From: Clostridiales bacterium
GTDB lineage: Bacteria > Bacillota > Clostridia > Oscillospirales > Oscillospiraceae
Length of the DNA: 64,000 nt
Assembly: GCA_003150355.1 (NCBI GenBank)
Contig: QAMJ01000017.1
Span: 36,098 to 100,097, forward strand
Reading direction: 5' to 3'
Numbering within the stretch: position 1 is the stretch's first letter; each line of letters opens with the position of its first letter. Position numbers and translations under genes: made by a program. Under the pieces are notes generated by a model. It was not told the DNA's origin. It saw only the letters and a list, made by a program, of their open reading frames with translations, and ran no database searches. Positions 1-7,066 of this stretch are shown here, in pieces.

Positions 1-348
1 ATCAGCAAGGCCACCCCAAGTAACGTCGCCCTGGGGGTTGCCGGCTTCGGCCTGGATCTTCGCGGTGAACTCACCGGCGGAACCGGAGATGACCTCGATC
101 TCAATGTCGGGGTACACTTCGTTGAAGCAGGTCTTGAGAGCGTCAAGGTCGGCTTCGGTCATGGAGGAGTAGAGGACGAGGGTGTCGCCCAGGTCTTCCT
201 CGACTGCCGCGTCTTCGGCGGGAGCCGCTCCGTCAGCAGCGGGGGCTTCATTCTTAGCGGGCTGTTCGGCAGGTGCTGCGGACTGTCCGCAGGCGCACAG
301 TGCAAAGATCATGCAAAGCGCCAGTACGAGTGCTAGGATTTTCTTCAT
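1..348 (-). CDS. ABC transporter substrate-binding lipoprotein, N-terminal part (cut by window edge)
   Basis: The first 116 residues of an extracellular solute-binding protein are visible; the rest lies beyond the window. The start is an ATG preceded by AGGAGA on the minus strand. Residues 1-20 are a lipoprotein signal ending in LCAC, so Cys20 should carry the lipid anchor. An Ala/Pro/Glu-rich linker follows, then LVLYSSMTEADLDAL, the opening of the FbpA-like (iron(III), 2-aminoethylphosphonate, hexose-phosphate) binding-protein fold. It is the last visible gene of an operon with the permease and ATPase upstream. The ligand cannot be read from this fragment; the neighbouring dehydrogenase and phosphatase argue for an organic phosphate or polyol rather than iron, which is inference. 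Confidence 0.88.
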   Translation of the reverse strand, partial: MKKILALVLALCMIFALCACGQSAAPAEQPAKNEAPAADGAAPAEDAAVEEDLGDTLVLYSSMTEADLDALKTCFNEVYPDIEIEVISGSAGEFTAKIQAEAGNPQGDVTWGGLAD

Positions 349-418
349 TTTGGTTCTCCTTTTTTTTGATATATTCCCGGATGCATTTGCATCTATTGGG
401 CAGTCGTGTGCCGGAGGA

Positions 419-2071
419 TCAGAGCTGTATATCGTCCTCGGACTTGCTTATCGCCATGTAGAGGAAGAGACTCAGTGCGGTGATGACGGTGAGGATGGCC
501 GCAAATGCTGCTGCCGTGCCGTATTCGCCGCGCCCGATGTAGATATACGCCTGCATGGTGAGGGTAGTGGTCTTGTTGCTGTAAAGTATGACCGAGCTCG
601 ACAGCTCTGTCACGATGGCGACCCAGCTGAGGATCGCGCCGGAGAGGATACCGTTTGACATCATGGGCACGGTTATCTTCACGAAGGTTTTCAGCTTCGA
701 CGCGCCGAGGCTTATCGCCGCCTCTTCTATGCTTATCGGGATCTGCATCAAAGTTGCCGTTGCCGAGCGTATCGTGTACGGCATACGGCGTATCGCAAAG
801 GACATGATCATGATGGCCATCGTGCCGGTGAGGGCAACGGGCTTGGAACCGTAGGCAATGAGCAGCGCGATACCGATGACGGCGCCGGGCATGATGTAGG
901 GGAGCATAGCGATAGTGTCAAGCGAGTGGTTGAGCGCGTTGTTGCGGCGCACAACAAGGTATGCGAGCACGACCGCGATGACGATGATGACCGCAAGGGC
1001 GATGATGCCCATGACGAGCGTGTTGCGCGAGGCGAGCACGAGCTTTTTCTTCAGCGCGCTCTGGTAGTTGACAAGGGAGTACCCCACGCCGAAGAGCGAG
1101 CCTTTGCTGTTGCGGAAGCTGAGATAAATGATATATATCTGCGGGAGGATCGCAATGGCGCAGAGAAGATAGCAGTACAGATGCATGAGGAAGCCGCCGA
1201 GACCCTTTGCATCCTTCTTCTCCACGGGGTGCAGGGTGTTGATGGAGAATTTGAAGCGCCCTGTTGCCCACTTCTGGAGGAAGAATATCACGGCGGTGAC
1301 GATGACCGCGATAATGGCGAGTGCGGCAGCAAAGTTGTAGTTTGCACCGTTTTCACCGAGGTACTCGTTATAAAGTAGCACCGGGAAGGTCTTGAAGCCC
1401 TCGCCGAGGATGGTGGGCGTACCGAAATCGGCAAACGCCTGCATGAACACCATGAGTGTCGCGGCAAGGATGGTGGGCATGGTGAGATGCAGCACGATGC
1501 TGAAAAGGCGCTTCACACCGGTGCAGCCCATGTTCGCCGAGGCCTCCATGAGGGTATTGTCAATGCTTTTGAAAGCGCCGTTCATGTAGATGAACACGAG
1601 CGGGAAGAACTTGAGCGTCTGCGACAGGGCAATGCCGCCGAAGCCGTAGATGCTGGGCAGGGTGATGCCGAGGACAGTTTTGAAAAACTTCGTGATGACG
1701 CCGCTGCGTCCAAGCAGCATGACCCACGAGTACGCGCCCAAAAACGGGGCTGACATGCAGCAAAGTATGCTGACGACGAAGAGAATCTTCGCGCCCTTGA
1801 GGCGGTAGAACGCATAAAAGTACGCAAACGGGATGCCGATCACGAGCGTGAGCACCGTGACAAAAATGGTGATCTTGAAGGAGTTATAAATGGTGTCCAC
1901 ATAGTAGCTGTTGCTGAAAAACTTGTGGAACTGCTCCCACGAGAAGCTGCCGTCGGGCATGATGACTGCCTGCTTGATGACGCCGAACATCGGGTAAATG
2001 AGCACCGCGATGAACAGCACCAGCAGAAGCACGGAGACGATCAGCCACCCGTCAAAACGTTTTTTGACCAT
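419..2071 (-). CDS. ABC transporter permease, fused two-domain FbpB type
   Basis: The 550-residue integral membrane protein holds two binding-protein-dependent permease domains in tandem. Each has an EAA loop that contacts the ATPase: EASANMGCTGVKRLF near residue 180-195 and EEAAISLGASKLKTF near 447-462. This fused layout is typical of the iron(III)/2-aminoethylphosphonate/hexose-phosphate branch (FbpB, AfuB). A first transmembrane segment lies at about residues 10-30. It follows the ATPase gene by 14 bp and precedes the binding-protein gene by about 70 bp, so the three form one transporter. The sequence does not show the substrate. Confidence 0.92.
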   Translation of the reverse strand: MVKKRFDGWLIVSVLLLVLFIAVLIYPMFGVIKQAVIMPDGSFSWEQFHKFFSNSYYVDTIYNSFKITIFVTVLTLVIGIPFAYFYAFYRLKGAKILFVVSILCCMSAPFLGAYSWVMLLGRSGVITKFFKTVLGITLPSIYGFGGIALSQTLKFFPLVFIYMNGAFKSIDNTLMEASANMGCTGVKRLFSIVLHLTMPTILAATLMVFMQAFADFGTPTILGEGFKTFPVLLYNEYLGENGANYNFAAALAIIAVIVTAVIFFLQKWATGRFKFSINTLHPVEKKDAKGLGGFLMHLYCYLLCAIAILPQIYIIYLSFRNSKGSLFGVGYSLVNYQSALKKKLVLASRNTLVMGIIALAVIIVIAVVLAYLVVRRNNALNHSLDTIAMLPYIMPGAVIGIALLIAYGSKPVALTGTMAIMIMSFAIRRMPYTIRSATATLMQIPISIEEAAISLGASKLKTFVKITVPMMSNGILSGAILSWVAIVTELSSSVILYSNKTTTLTMQAYIYIGRGEYGTAAAFAAILTVITALSLFLYMAISKSEDDIQL

Positions 2072-2085
2072 AGCCTGCCCCTCCG

Positions 2086-3201
2086 TTATGCCTTTGCGCA
2101 GTCATTGCACACGCCGGTGAGTATGTTCTCGTCGCCGTCGGCAGTGAAGAGGTTGACCTTATCAGTGTTTATTTTCAGCTTTATCTCGCTCCCTGGCTCG
2201 ATAATGCTGTCGATGGAGGACTCCTGAATTATCTCGACCTCCTCGCCGGAGGACAGGTGCACAAAGTAGTGGGTGTTCAGCCCGAGGAACACGCAGTCAT
2301 CCACGATGGCGGAGATGCCCTCTGTGCTGTCACGGTCGAGCAGAAATTCTTCCGGACGCACGGACAGGGTGATCTCCTGCTCTTTCTGCTGCTCGGGACG
2401 GACGGTATGTATCTCGGCGCGGTAGCCTGAGAGCGTTTCAAGATAGGTCTTGCCGCCGTCGACGACGAGCTTGCCCTTTATCACGTTGGAGCGGCCGATA
2501 AACGTGGCAACGAAGAGGTTTGCCGGGCGCTGGTAGATGCTCTTGGGGGTGCCGACATGCTGGATGACGCCGGCGTTCATGACGGCGATACGGTCGGAGA
2601 CCGCCATGGCCTCCTCCTGGTCATGCGTGACATACACGGTGGTGATGCCGACATTGTGCTGGATGTTCTTGATGACCGTGCGCATCTCAACGCGCAGCTT
2701 CGCGTCAAGGTTGGACAAAGGCTCGTCCATCAGCAGAACGTCCGGTTCGATGCACAGTGCGCGCGCGAGCGCGACGCGCTGCTGCTGACCGCCGGAAAGG
2801 CGCTCAGGCATACGGTCGGCGTACTGGTCGATCTGCATGAGCTGCATGAACTTCTCGGACTGGGTCTTTATTTTGTCTTTGGGGAACTTCTTGTTTTTCA
2901 GGCCGAACTCAACGTTCTTTCTGACAGTGTAGTGCGGGAAGATGGCGTAGTTCTGGAAGACCATGCCAATGTTGCGCTTGGCAGGGTCAAGGTCGTTTAT
3001 GCGCTTCTCACCGAAGAAGAAGTCGCCGCCCTCGATGCTGTTGAAGCCCGCGATCATTCTCAGAAGTGTGGTCTTGCCGCAGCCGGAGGGACCAAGCAGC
3101 GTGAAAAACTCGCCCTCTCTAATGTCAAGGCTCAAATCGGGAATGATGACATTGTCACCGTACTTTTTAAGAGCGTGTTTTATGATGATCTCTTCACTCA
3201 C
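2086..3201 (-). CDS. ABC transporter ATP-binding protein (FbpC/PotA type)
   Basis: This cytoplasmic ATPase powers the importer encoded downstream. Walker A (GPSGCGKTT) is near residues 37-45, the ABC signature LSGGQQQR near 135-142, and Walker B with the catalytic glutamate (VLLMDEP) near 155-161. The C-terminal third is a TOBE-like regulatory domain, as in PotA/FbpC/UgpC ATPases. At 371 residues it has the usual family length. It sits between the dehydrogenase-like gene upstream and the permease gene downstream with short gaps, consistent with one transcript. Confidence 0.93.
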   Translation of the reverse strand: MSEEIIIKHALKKYGDNVIIPDLSLDIREGEFFTLLGPSGCGKTTLLRMIAGFNSIEGGDFFFGEKRINDLDPAKRNIGMVFQNYAIFPHYTVRKNVEFGLKNKKFPKDKIKTQSEKFMQLMQIDQYADRMPERLSGGQQQRVALARALCIEPDVLLMDEPLSNLDAKLRVEMRTVIKNIQHNVGITTVYVTHDQEEAMAVSDRIAVMNAGVIQHVGTPKSIYQRPANLFVATFIGRSNVIKGKLVVDGGKTYLETLSGYRAEIHTVRPEQQKEQEITLSVRPEEFLLDRDSTEGISAIVDDCVFLGLNTHYFVHLSSGEEVEIIQESSIDSIIEPGSEIKLKINTDKVNLFTADGDENILTGVCNDCAKA

Positions 3202-3231
3202 TTGTGCTCTCTCCTTTACATTTGTTGTATA

Positions 3232-4494
3232 TTATTCGATTTCGCATATCTTCATCATCCGGCGCGTTCTCATAAGCGTCAGACGATTACGCACAAGGGG
3301 TGAATTTTTCAGCAGTACGGGAAGCTCGCTCTCTTCAACACCGATAGAGGCGAGGTCGCGCTTCGCGTCCAGCATCTCCAAAAGCCCGTAAAGGTACTCC
3401 TCCGTCGGGAGCTCGTCAATTATACGCCGCAGCTCGCCCCAGCTCGCGCTGAGCTTTTCGCGGCTCACCTTTGCAAGGCAGTCGTTTTCATTTTCTTTCA
3501 TCAGCGAATCCGCCAGCCGCTCGCCGAAGAATTTGCGGAAATGCTCCTCCGGTATGGGGGCGTAGTCGGTTATGTACGGGGTTATGTCCTCTATCTTTGC
3601 AAGGCGCTTATATTCGCGCACTGCAATGAGCGAGCCGACGCCGGTCTTCTCACCGTGCATGGCGGGGAACTTTACCGGGAATGCCTCCGGTTCCATCTCT
3701 ATCATGTGGGATATATGATGCTCCGCGCCGGAGGCGGGGCGGGAGTTGCCCATCATCTGCATTGCGATGCCGCTCATGATGAGCGCGTAGGTCACATCGG
3801 CGTAGGCGCTCTCCTCGCCGCGGACAATTCCGGGGACACTCTGCATAACAGTGTCGGCGGCATCCTGCATTATACTATAAATTTTTTCACAAAGCAACTC
3901 ATGAGTGAGGACATGCGCCATTTTCCAGTCGGCAAGGGCGGTATACTTCGCCATAATGTCTCCCACGCCGCTGCGTACGAGCTCCATGGGAGCGTTTTTG
4001 ATGATCTCAGTGTCCGCCAGCACTATCTCCGGAGCGACGGCGGGCAGCGTCTTTTTGAAGCCGTACCACGTCATTGCCGCGACGGTGCTGCAAAAGCCGT
4101 CCACGCTCGCGCCAGTCGGGCAGGAGACAAAGCGTATGCCGCGCTCGTGTGCGCAGAAGCGTGCGATGTCGTGGATGGTGCCGCTGCCGACGGCGACAAT
4201 GACCTCCACGTCGTCCTCGAGCTTTGCGAGAACCTCCGCCGTGGATATCTCGTTCGCGTGCAGCCCCGTCGGGTCAAGCACGATCTGCTGCTCGGCACGC
4301 GGATGCCTGTCCGCTGTGGCGGCATAGGAGTTTTCACCGTAGAGCGCGCAGCGCTTACCCGTGACGCCGAACTCCGCCATGTACTTCTCAAACTCAAAAA
4401 GGCAGCCCGGCTCTATCACCGCGGCGCGGGTCTCCATAGTATGCTCGCGCCCGCAGGCGCATTTTCCGGCGTACTTGCTGCAGTCTATAACCAT
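3232..4494 (-). CDS. sn-glycerol-1-phosphate dehydrogenase-like protein (AraM/EgsA family)
   Basis: A 420-residue metal-dependent NAD(P)-linked alcohol dehydrogenase of the AraM/EgsA group in the iron-containing alcohol dehydrogenase superfamily. The dinucleotide-binding turn GSGTIHD is at about 103-109 and PTGASVDG at 126-133. Likely metal ligands are Asp179 (SGVGD), a His at 259-260 (GAEHH) and His280 (MHGEKTG). Known relatives reduce dihydroxyacetone phosphate to glycerol-1-phosphate. It lies 16 bp downstream of a HAD phosphatase and 30 bp upstream of the ABC ATPase, so it probably handles the imported substrate or a phosphorylated polyol derived from it. The exact substrate is inference. 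Confidence 0.87.
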   Translation of the reverse strand: MVIDCSKYAGKCACGREHTMETRAAVIEPGCLFEFEKYMAEFGVTGKRCALYGENSYAATADRHPRAEQQIVLDPTGLHANEISTAEVLAKLEDDVEVIVAVGSGTIHDIARFCAHERGIRFVSCPTGASVDGFCSTVAAMTWYGFKKTLPAVAPEIVLADTEIIKNAPMELVRSGVGDIMAKYTALADWKMAHVLTHELLCEKIYSIMQDAADTVMQSVPGIVRGEESAYADVTYALIMSGIAMQMMGNSRPASGAEHHISHMIEMEPEAFPVKFPAMHGEKTGVGSLIAVREYKRLAKIEDITPYITDYAPIPEEHFRKFFGERLADSLMKENENDCLAKVSREKLSASWGELRRIIDELPTEEYLYGLLEMLDAKRDLASIGVEESELPVLLKNSPLVRNRLTLMRTRRMMKICEIE

Positions 4495-4510
4495 CTTTCG
4501 ACGCTCCTCT

Positions 4511-5227
4511 TCAAAGAAACTCTTTCATATACTCACTGAAGCGGGTGTAATCATCCACACGGATAAAGCGGAAGTCGGAGCGGTAGACTGCCTCGTCGTT
4601 GCCGCCGGGACCGTAATCATCGCCGACATAGACGACCTCGGAATGGTCATAGCCATACTCGGCGCAGTAGCGGTCGAGCGCGTAATATTTATTGTACGGG
4701 AAAGGCGCGAGGTCGAACGACGACGACCCGCCGATGAACACCGTATAATCGGGAAAAGCGTCGCGCACGACGGGATACATCGGCTTGCGCTTTGCGCGAT
4801 CCGGGTCGAAGGCGAGCTTGTCGGCAATGTCCGCCGCAGTGCCGAGCAGCGGAAACGTGACGCAGCCGGAGTCGTGATACTCCACATTATTGCCCTTGAA
4901 CACCGTGTACCCGAAGCGCTCCCTCAGCGCAGTCACACGGGTCTCGACGCTGGCGCGGTCACAGGGGGCGTGTTCATCAAAAACATGGTCAAGCTCCCCA
5001 GTCGCGGCGTTATACGTGCAGAACTGCATTCCATAATTGCCGATAATATCTATGGGGTAGCCGTTCATTTGACTGAATATGCGGCTGCACATCCCCGCAC
5101 CGACCATCAGAAGCTTATACTTTGCCCGCAGTGCGTCCAGAACACCGAGATTGGGCTGGGCAAGCTTCGTCTTGTGCTGAGTGAGCGTGCCGTCAAGGTC
5201 AAACGCGATCAGTCTTACGTTATCCAT
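4511..5227 (-). CDS. HAD-superfamily phosphatase, phosphomannomutase-like (HAD-IIB)
   Basis: The 238-residue protein begins with the HAD nucleophile motif DLDGT (Asp10 and Asp12). It continues with NYGMQ, a GGSSSFDLAPF stretch that resembles the sugar-phosphate loop of phosphomannomutase-type HADs, and the metal-binding YVGDDYGPGGND near residue 200. This suggests a cap-IIB phosphatase or phosphotransferase acting on a small phosphorylated sugar or polyol. It is the first gene of the minus-strand operon with the AraM-like dehydrogenase and ABC importer, divergent from the DeoR regulator. Substrate unknown. Confidence 0.85.
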   Translation of the reverse strand: MDNVRLIAFDLDGTLTQHKTKLAQPNLGVLDALRAKYKLLMVGAGMCSRIFSQMNGYPIDIIGNYGMQFCTYNAATGELDHVFDEHAPCDRASVETRVTALRERFGYTVFKGNNVEYHDSGCVTFPLLGTAADIADKLAFDPDRAKRKPMYPVVRDAFPDYTVFIGGSSSFDLAPFPYNKYYALDRYCAEYGYDHSEVVYVGDDYGPGGNDEAVYRSDFRFIRVDDYTRFSEYMKEFL

Positions 5228-5370
5228 ATTTTTTTGCCTTTCGTATATGAACTTTTCCTAAACGTGCGTTTTACAACGCTTTGACAATTTTGCATCAAAA
5301 ATATATATTTCACGCGCCTTGCGGCGGCGTTTTTCATCAAAATAGCTAAACCGTATTATACTCACAATAC

Positions 5371-5422
5371 TTGACTTCTGCAAGATTTGGCGCTAATATT
5401 GAGAAACGATCAAAAACGATCA
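5371..5422 (+). promoter_or_regulatory. Promoter of the DeoR gene with tandem operator-like repeat
   Basis: TTGACT at 5371-5376 and TAATAT at 5394-5399 are separated by 17 bp. Just downstream, AAACGATCA occurs twice, at 5404-5412 and 5414-5422, a 10-bp direct repeat in the early transcribed region. That position suits autorepression by the DeoR regulator, but the link between motif and regulator is inference. Confidence 0.6.
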
Positions 5423-5441
5423 GCTTAAGGCAGGGATAGCA

Positions 5442-6185
5442 GTGAAAAACGAGCGGTACGAAAAAATAATGAATATATTGGCGGAACGCGGCTATGCAAG
5501 CGTGGACAGCCTCAGTAAGGAGCTCTTTGTCAGTATGCCGACGGTGCGGCGCGATCTGAACACAATGCAGGATCTTGGGCTCGTGGTGCGCAGTCACGGC
5601 GGCGTGGTGCAGCGCCTGAGCGATATGGATGGAGGCCCTGCGGTTTTCCGCATGGGCGTCAACCCTCAGGAAAAGCTCAAGCTCGATAAGGCAGCTGCAA
5701 AGCTGCTGCGCGACAACTGCATGGTGTTCATGGACGAATCTACCACGACGCTGCACATCATCGACCAGATGAGCGCTTACAAGAACATCACTGTCGTCAC
5801 CAACAACATCTCCGTTTTGCAGCTCGCCGCGAAGTACCGCGTCCCCACCATCTGCCTCGGCGGCGAAACGTGCTATGACACGATGAGCTTTTACGGGTAT
5901 GAGGCGGAGGAACTCATCACGCACTTCGGCATCGACATCATGTTCTACTCATCCTCGGCGATAACGCCGGGGGCGTGGATCGCCGATTACAGCGCGCGGG
6001 CAAACGCCCTGCGCCGCCGCGCCTTACAGCAGGCGGACATGAAGGTGTTCCTGTGCGACAAGTCAAAGTTTCTGAAGTCCGGCGCGTATATGCTGATGCC
6101 GCTGTGCGAGGCGGATCACATCATCACGAATGCCAAACTGCCGGATGAGCTGAATACCGGCGCGGCGCGCGTGACGATCGTGTGA
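5442..6185 (+). CDS. DeoR/GlpR-family transcriptional regulator
   Basis: The 247-residue repressor starts at a GTG placed 5 bp after AGGGA. Residues 5-57 form the DeoR winged helix-turn-helix (RGYASVDSLSKELFVSMPTVRRDL). The rest is a sugar-phosphate-isomerase-like sensor with DESTTTLHI and TNNISVLQLAA motifs that bind phosphorylated sugars or polyols in this family. It is divergent from the HAD/AraM/ABC operon across 214 bp and most likely controls it. The effector is then probably a sugar or polyol phosphate, which supports a non-iron role for the importer. Confidence 0.9.
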   Translation: MKNERYEKIMNILAERGYASVDSLSKELFVSMPTVRRDLNTMQDLGLVVRSHGGVVQRLSDMDGGPAVFRMGVNPQEKLKLDKAAAKLLRDNCMVFMDESTTTLHIIDQMSAYKNITVVTNNISVLQLAAKYRVPTICLGGETCYDTMSFYGYEAEELITHFGIDIMFYSSSAITPGAWIADYSARANALRRRALQQADMKVFLCDKSKFLKSGAYMLMPLCEADHIITNAKLPDELNTGAARVTIV

Positions 6186-6416
6186 AGGACACCCTTTCCT
6201 GGTTTCTTTCACCGTATCTTCCTTCCCGTAACTTCTACTGTATACATGTTCTTTGACACACTCTATAAAGCATCGTTTGTTTTTCTTAGGCATCTGCGCA
6301 GCTTGTGCGGAGGAACTGAATAGAATGTAGAAGTAATGGTATCATTCACGGTTTGTGACTTGGCGGGATACGTGATAAAATATAAGCAATTTAGTAAAGC
6401 TTAGGGAGGTGTGCCT
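6186..6416. other. Intergenic region with promoter for a degraded gene
   Basis: No gene is seen. A promoter-like pair TTGTGA (6353-6358) and TAAAAT (6376-6381) with a 17-bp spacer points to the short remnant starting at 6417, which also has a good ribosome site (GGGAGG). Confidence 0.5.
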
Positions 6417-6530
6417 GTGAATTATATTCTCATGAATAAAGATTCCGCGTGGCTTTCGTTCTCGTGCAGACGCGATGAGTTTGACGAGGTTGATTTGATG
6501 CTATTATATAAAGTGGACACGGAAGGGTGA
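6417..6530 (+). pseudogene. Truncated N-terminus resembling HipA-type antitoxin/toxin genes
   Basis: A GTG start after GGGAGGTG opens a 37-residue frame beginning MNYILMNKDSAWLSF and CRRDEFDE, then stops. Short proteins opening with MNY-LMNKD and a DEF- acidic stretch are, from memory, the N-terminus found with HipA-type proteins in Firmicutes. Promoter and ribosome site are intact but the coding region is cut short, so this is read as a remnant. Family assignment is tentative. Confidence 0.4.
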
Positions 6531-6534
6531 CAGA

Positions 6535-6768
6535 AAAATATATGTTGGTGCAAAAATATTTGATCAGCAGGGATGCATTGCCTATCTCTGCAAAACTCCA
6601 AATGAGGCTCGCTGCCTCCCCGGTACGTTGGAGGCGCTGAGAGCAGAAGGGGTACAGATCGTCATTCTGGACTCACCGGAAATCTATTCCGAATACACAC
6701 CGTATACCTACATCTAGGACATGAAAGAGTTTATCGACAGGGTCACCCTGCTGAACCGTGCATCATGA
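6535..6768 (+). pseudogene. DUF6718-like remnant with in-frame stop
   Basis: One frame gives KIYVGAKIFDQQGCIAYLC, then VQIVILDSPEIYSEYTPYTYI, a TAG at 6715-6717, and the same frame resumes with DMKEFIDRVTLL to a TGA. The pattern (cysteine-containing start, short central helix, SxxxYxEYxPYxx, then EFI) resembles the small DUF6718 proteins. There is no convincing start codon and one internal stop, so the gene is broken. The label rests on recall of the family's look. Confidence 0.4.
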
Positions 6769-6819
6769 CCTTTGATCCGTTCAGACTATTATTTGACTAC
6801 TATTCTCTCAGCAGCATAG

Positions 6820-6864
6820 AAAACAGCTTTGAACCATTGCACCGCAACGGTTCAAAGCTGTTTT
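6820..6864. terminator. Long perfect hairpin, probable terminator or element end
   Basis: The 16-base arms AAAACAGCTTTGAACC (6820-6835) and GGTTCAAAGCTGTTTT (6849-6864) pair perfectly, and the 13-base loop contains a further TTGC/GCAA pair. The terminal A4/T4 allow termination in either direction. It follows the two broken genes. Confidence 0.6.
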
Positions 6865-6954
6865 GCATATCGTCATATTTTGTGCGTCATATATGAAAAC
6901 CTGCCAAAATACGCTCGATTCGTGTACGATCGCATAGCTCCGACGCTGAAGGGC

Positions 6955-6982
6955 GCAGGTTCGAATTCTGTCGGGCATGCCA
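6955..6982 (+). pseudogene. 3' fragment of a tRNA gene
   Basis: The order of elements is tRNA-like: T-stem GCAGG, T-loop TTCGAAT, partner TCTGT, acceptor-like CGGGCAT, discriminator G and CCA. No matching 5' half is seen upstream, and the G53-C61 pair is G-T here. This looks like the 3' end left after an integration or deletion at a tRNA gene. A rho-independent hairpin follows within 5 bases, as expected for a tRNA transcript. Confidence 0.45.
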
Positions 6983-6986
6983 AACA

Positions 6987-7019
6987 GAACTTCCATCGAT
7001 GATGGAAGTTCTTCATTTT
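6987..7019 (+). terminator. Rho-independent terminator behind the tRNA fragment
   Basis: The arms GAACTTCCATC (6987-6997) and GATGGAAGTTC (7001-7011) pair perfectly around a GAT loop and are followed by TTCATTTTT. Confidence 0.75.
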
Positions 7020-7057
7020 TGTGCAGTTTTATGATATAATCGATCTGCCCAAGGAGG
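7012..7057 (+). promoter_or_regulatory. Promoter and ribosome site of the AraC-type regulator
   Basis: A good TATAAT lies at 7035-7040 with a weak TTCATT 17 bp upstream (7012-7017). AAGGAGG at 7051-7057 abuts one ATG (7058) but is optimally spaced for the ATG at 7067, which is why the later start is chosen. Confidence 0.55.
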
Positions 7058-7066
7058 ATGAGTTGC

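Noticed and set aside
1..3201. Straightforward annotation as an iron(III) importer
   Set aside because: The family also carries phosphonates and sugar phosphates, and neighbouring enzymes and regulator point away from iron; kept only as a family-level label.
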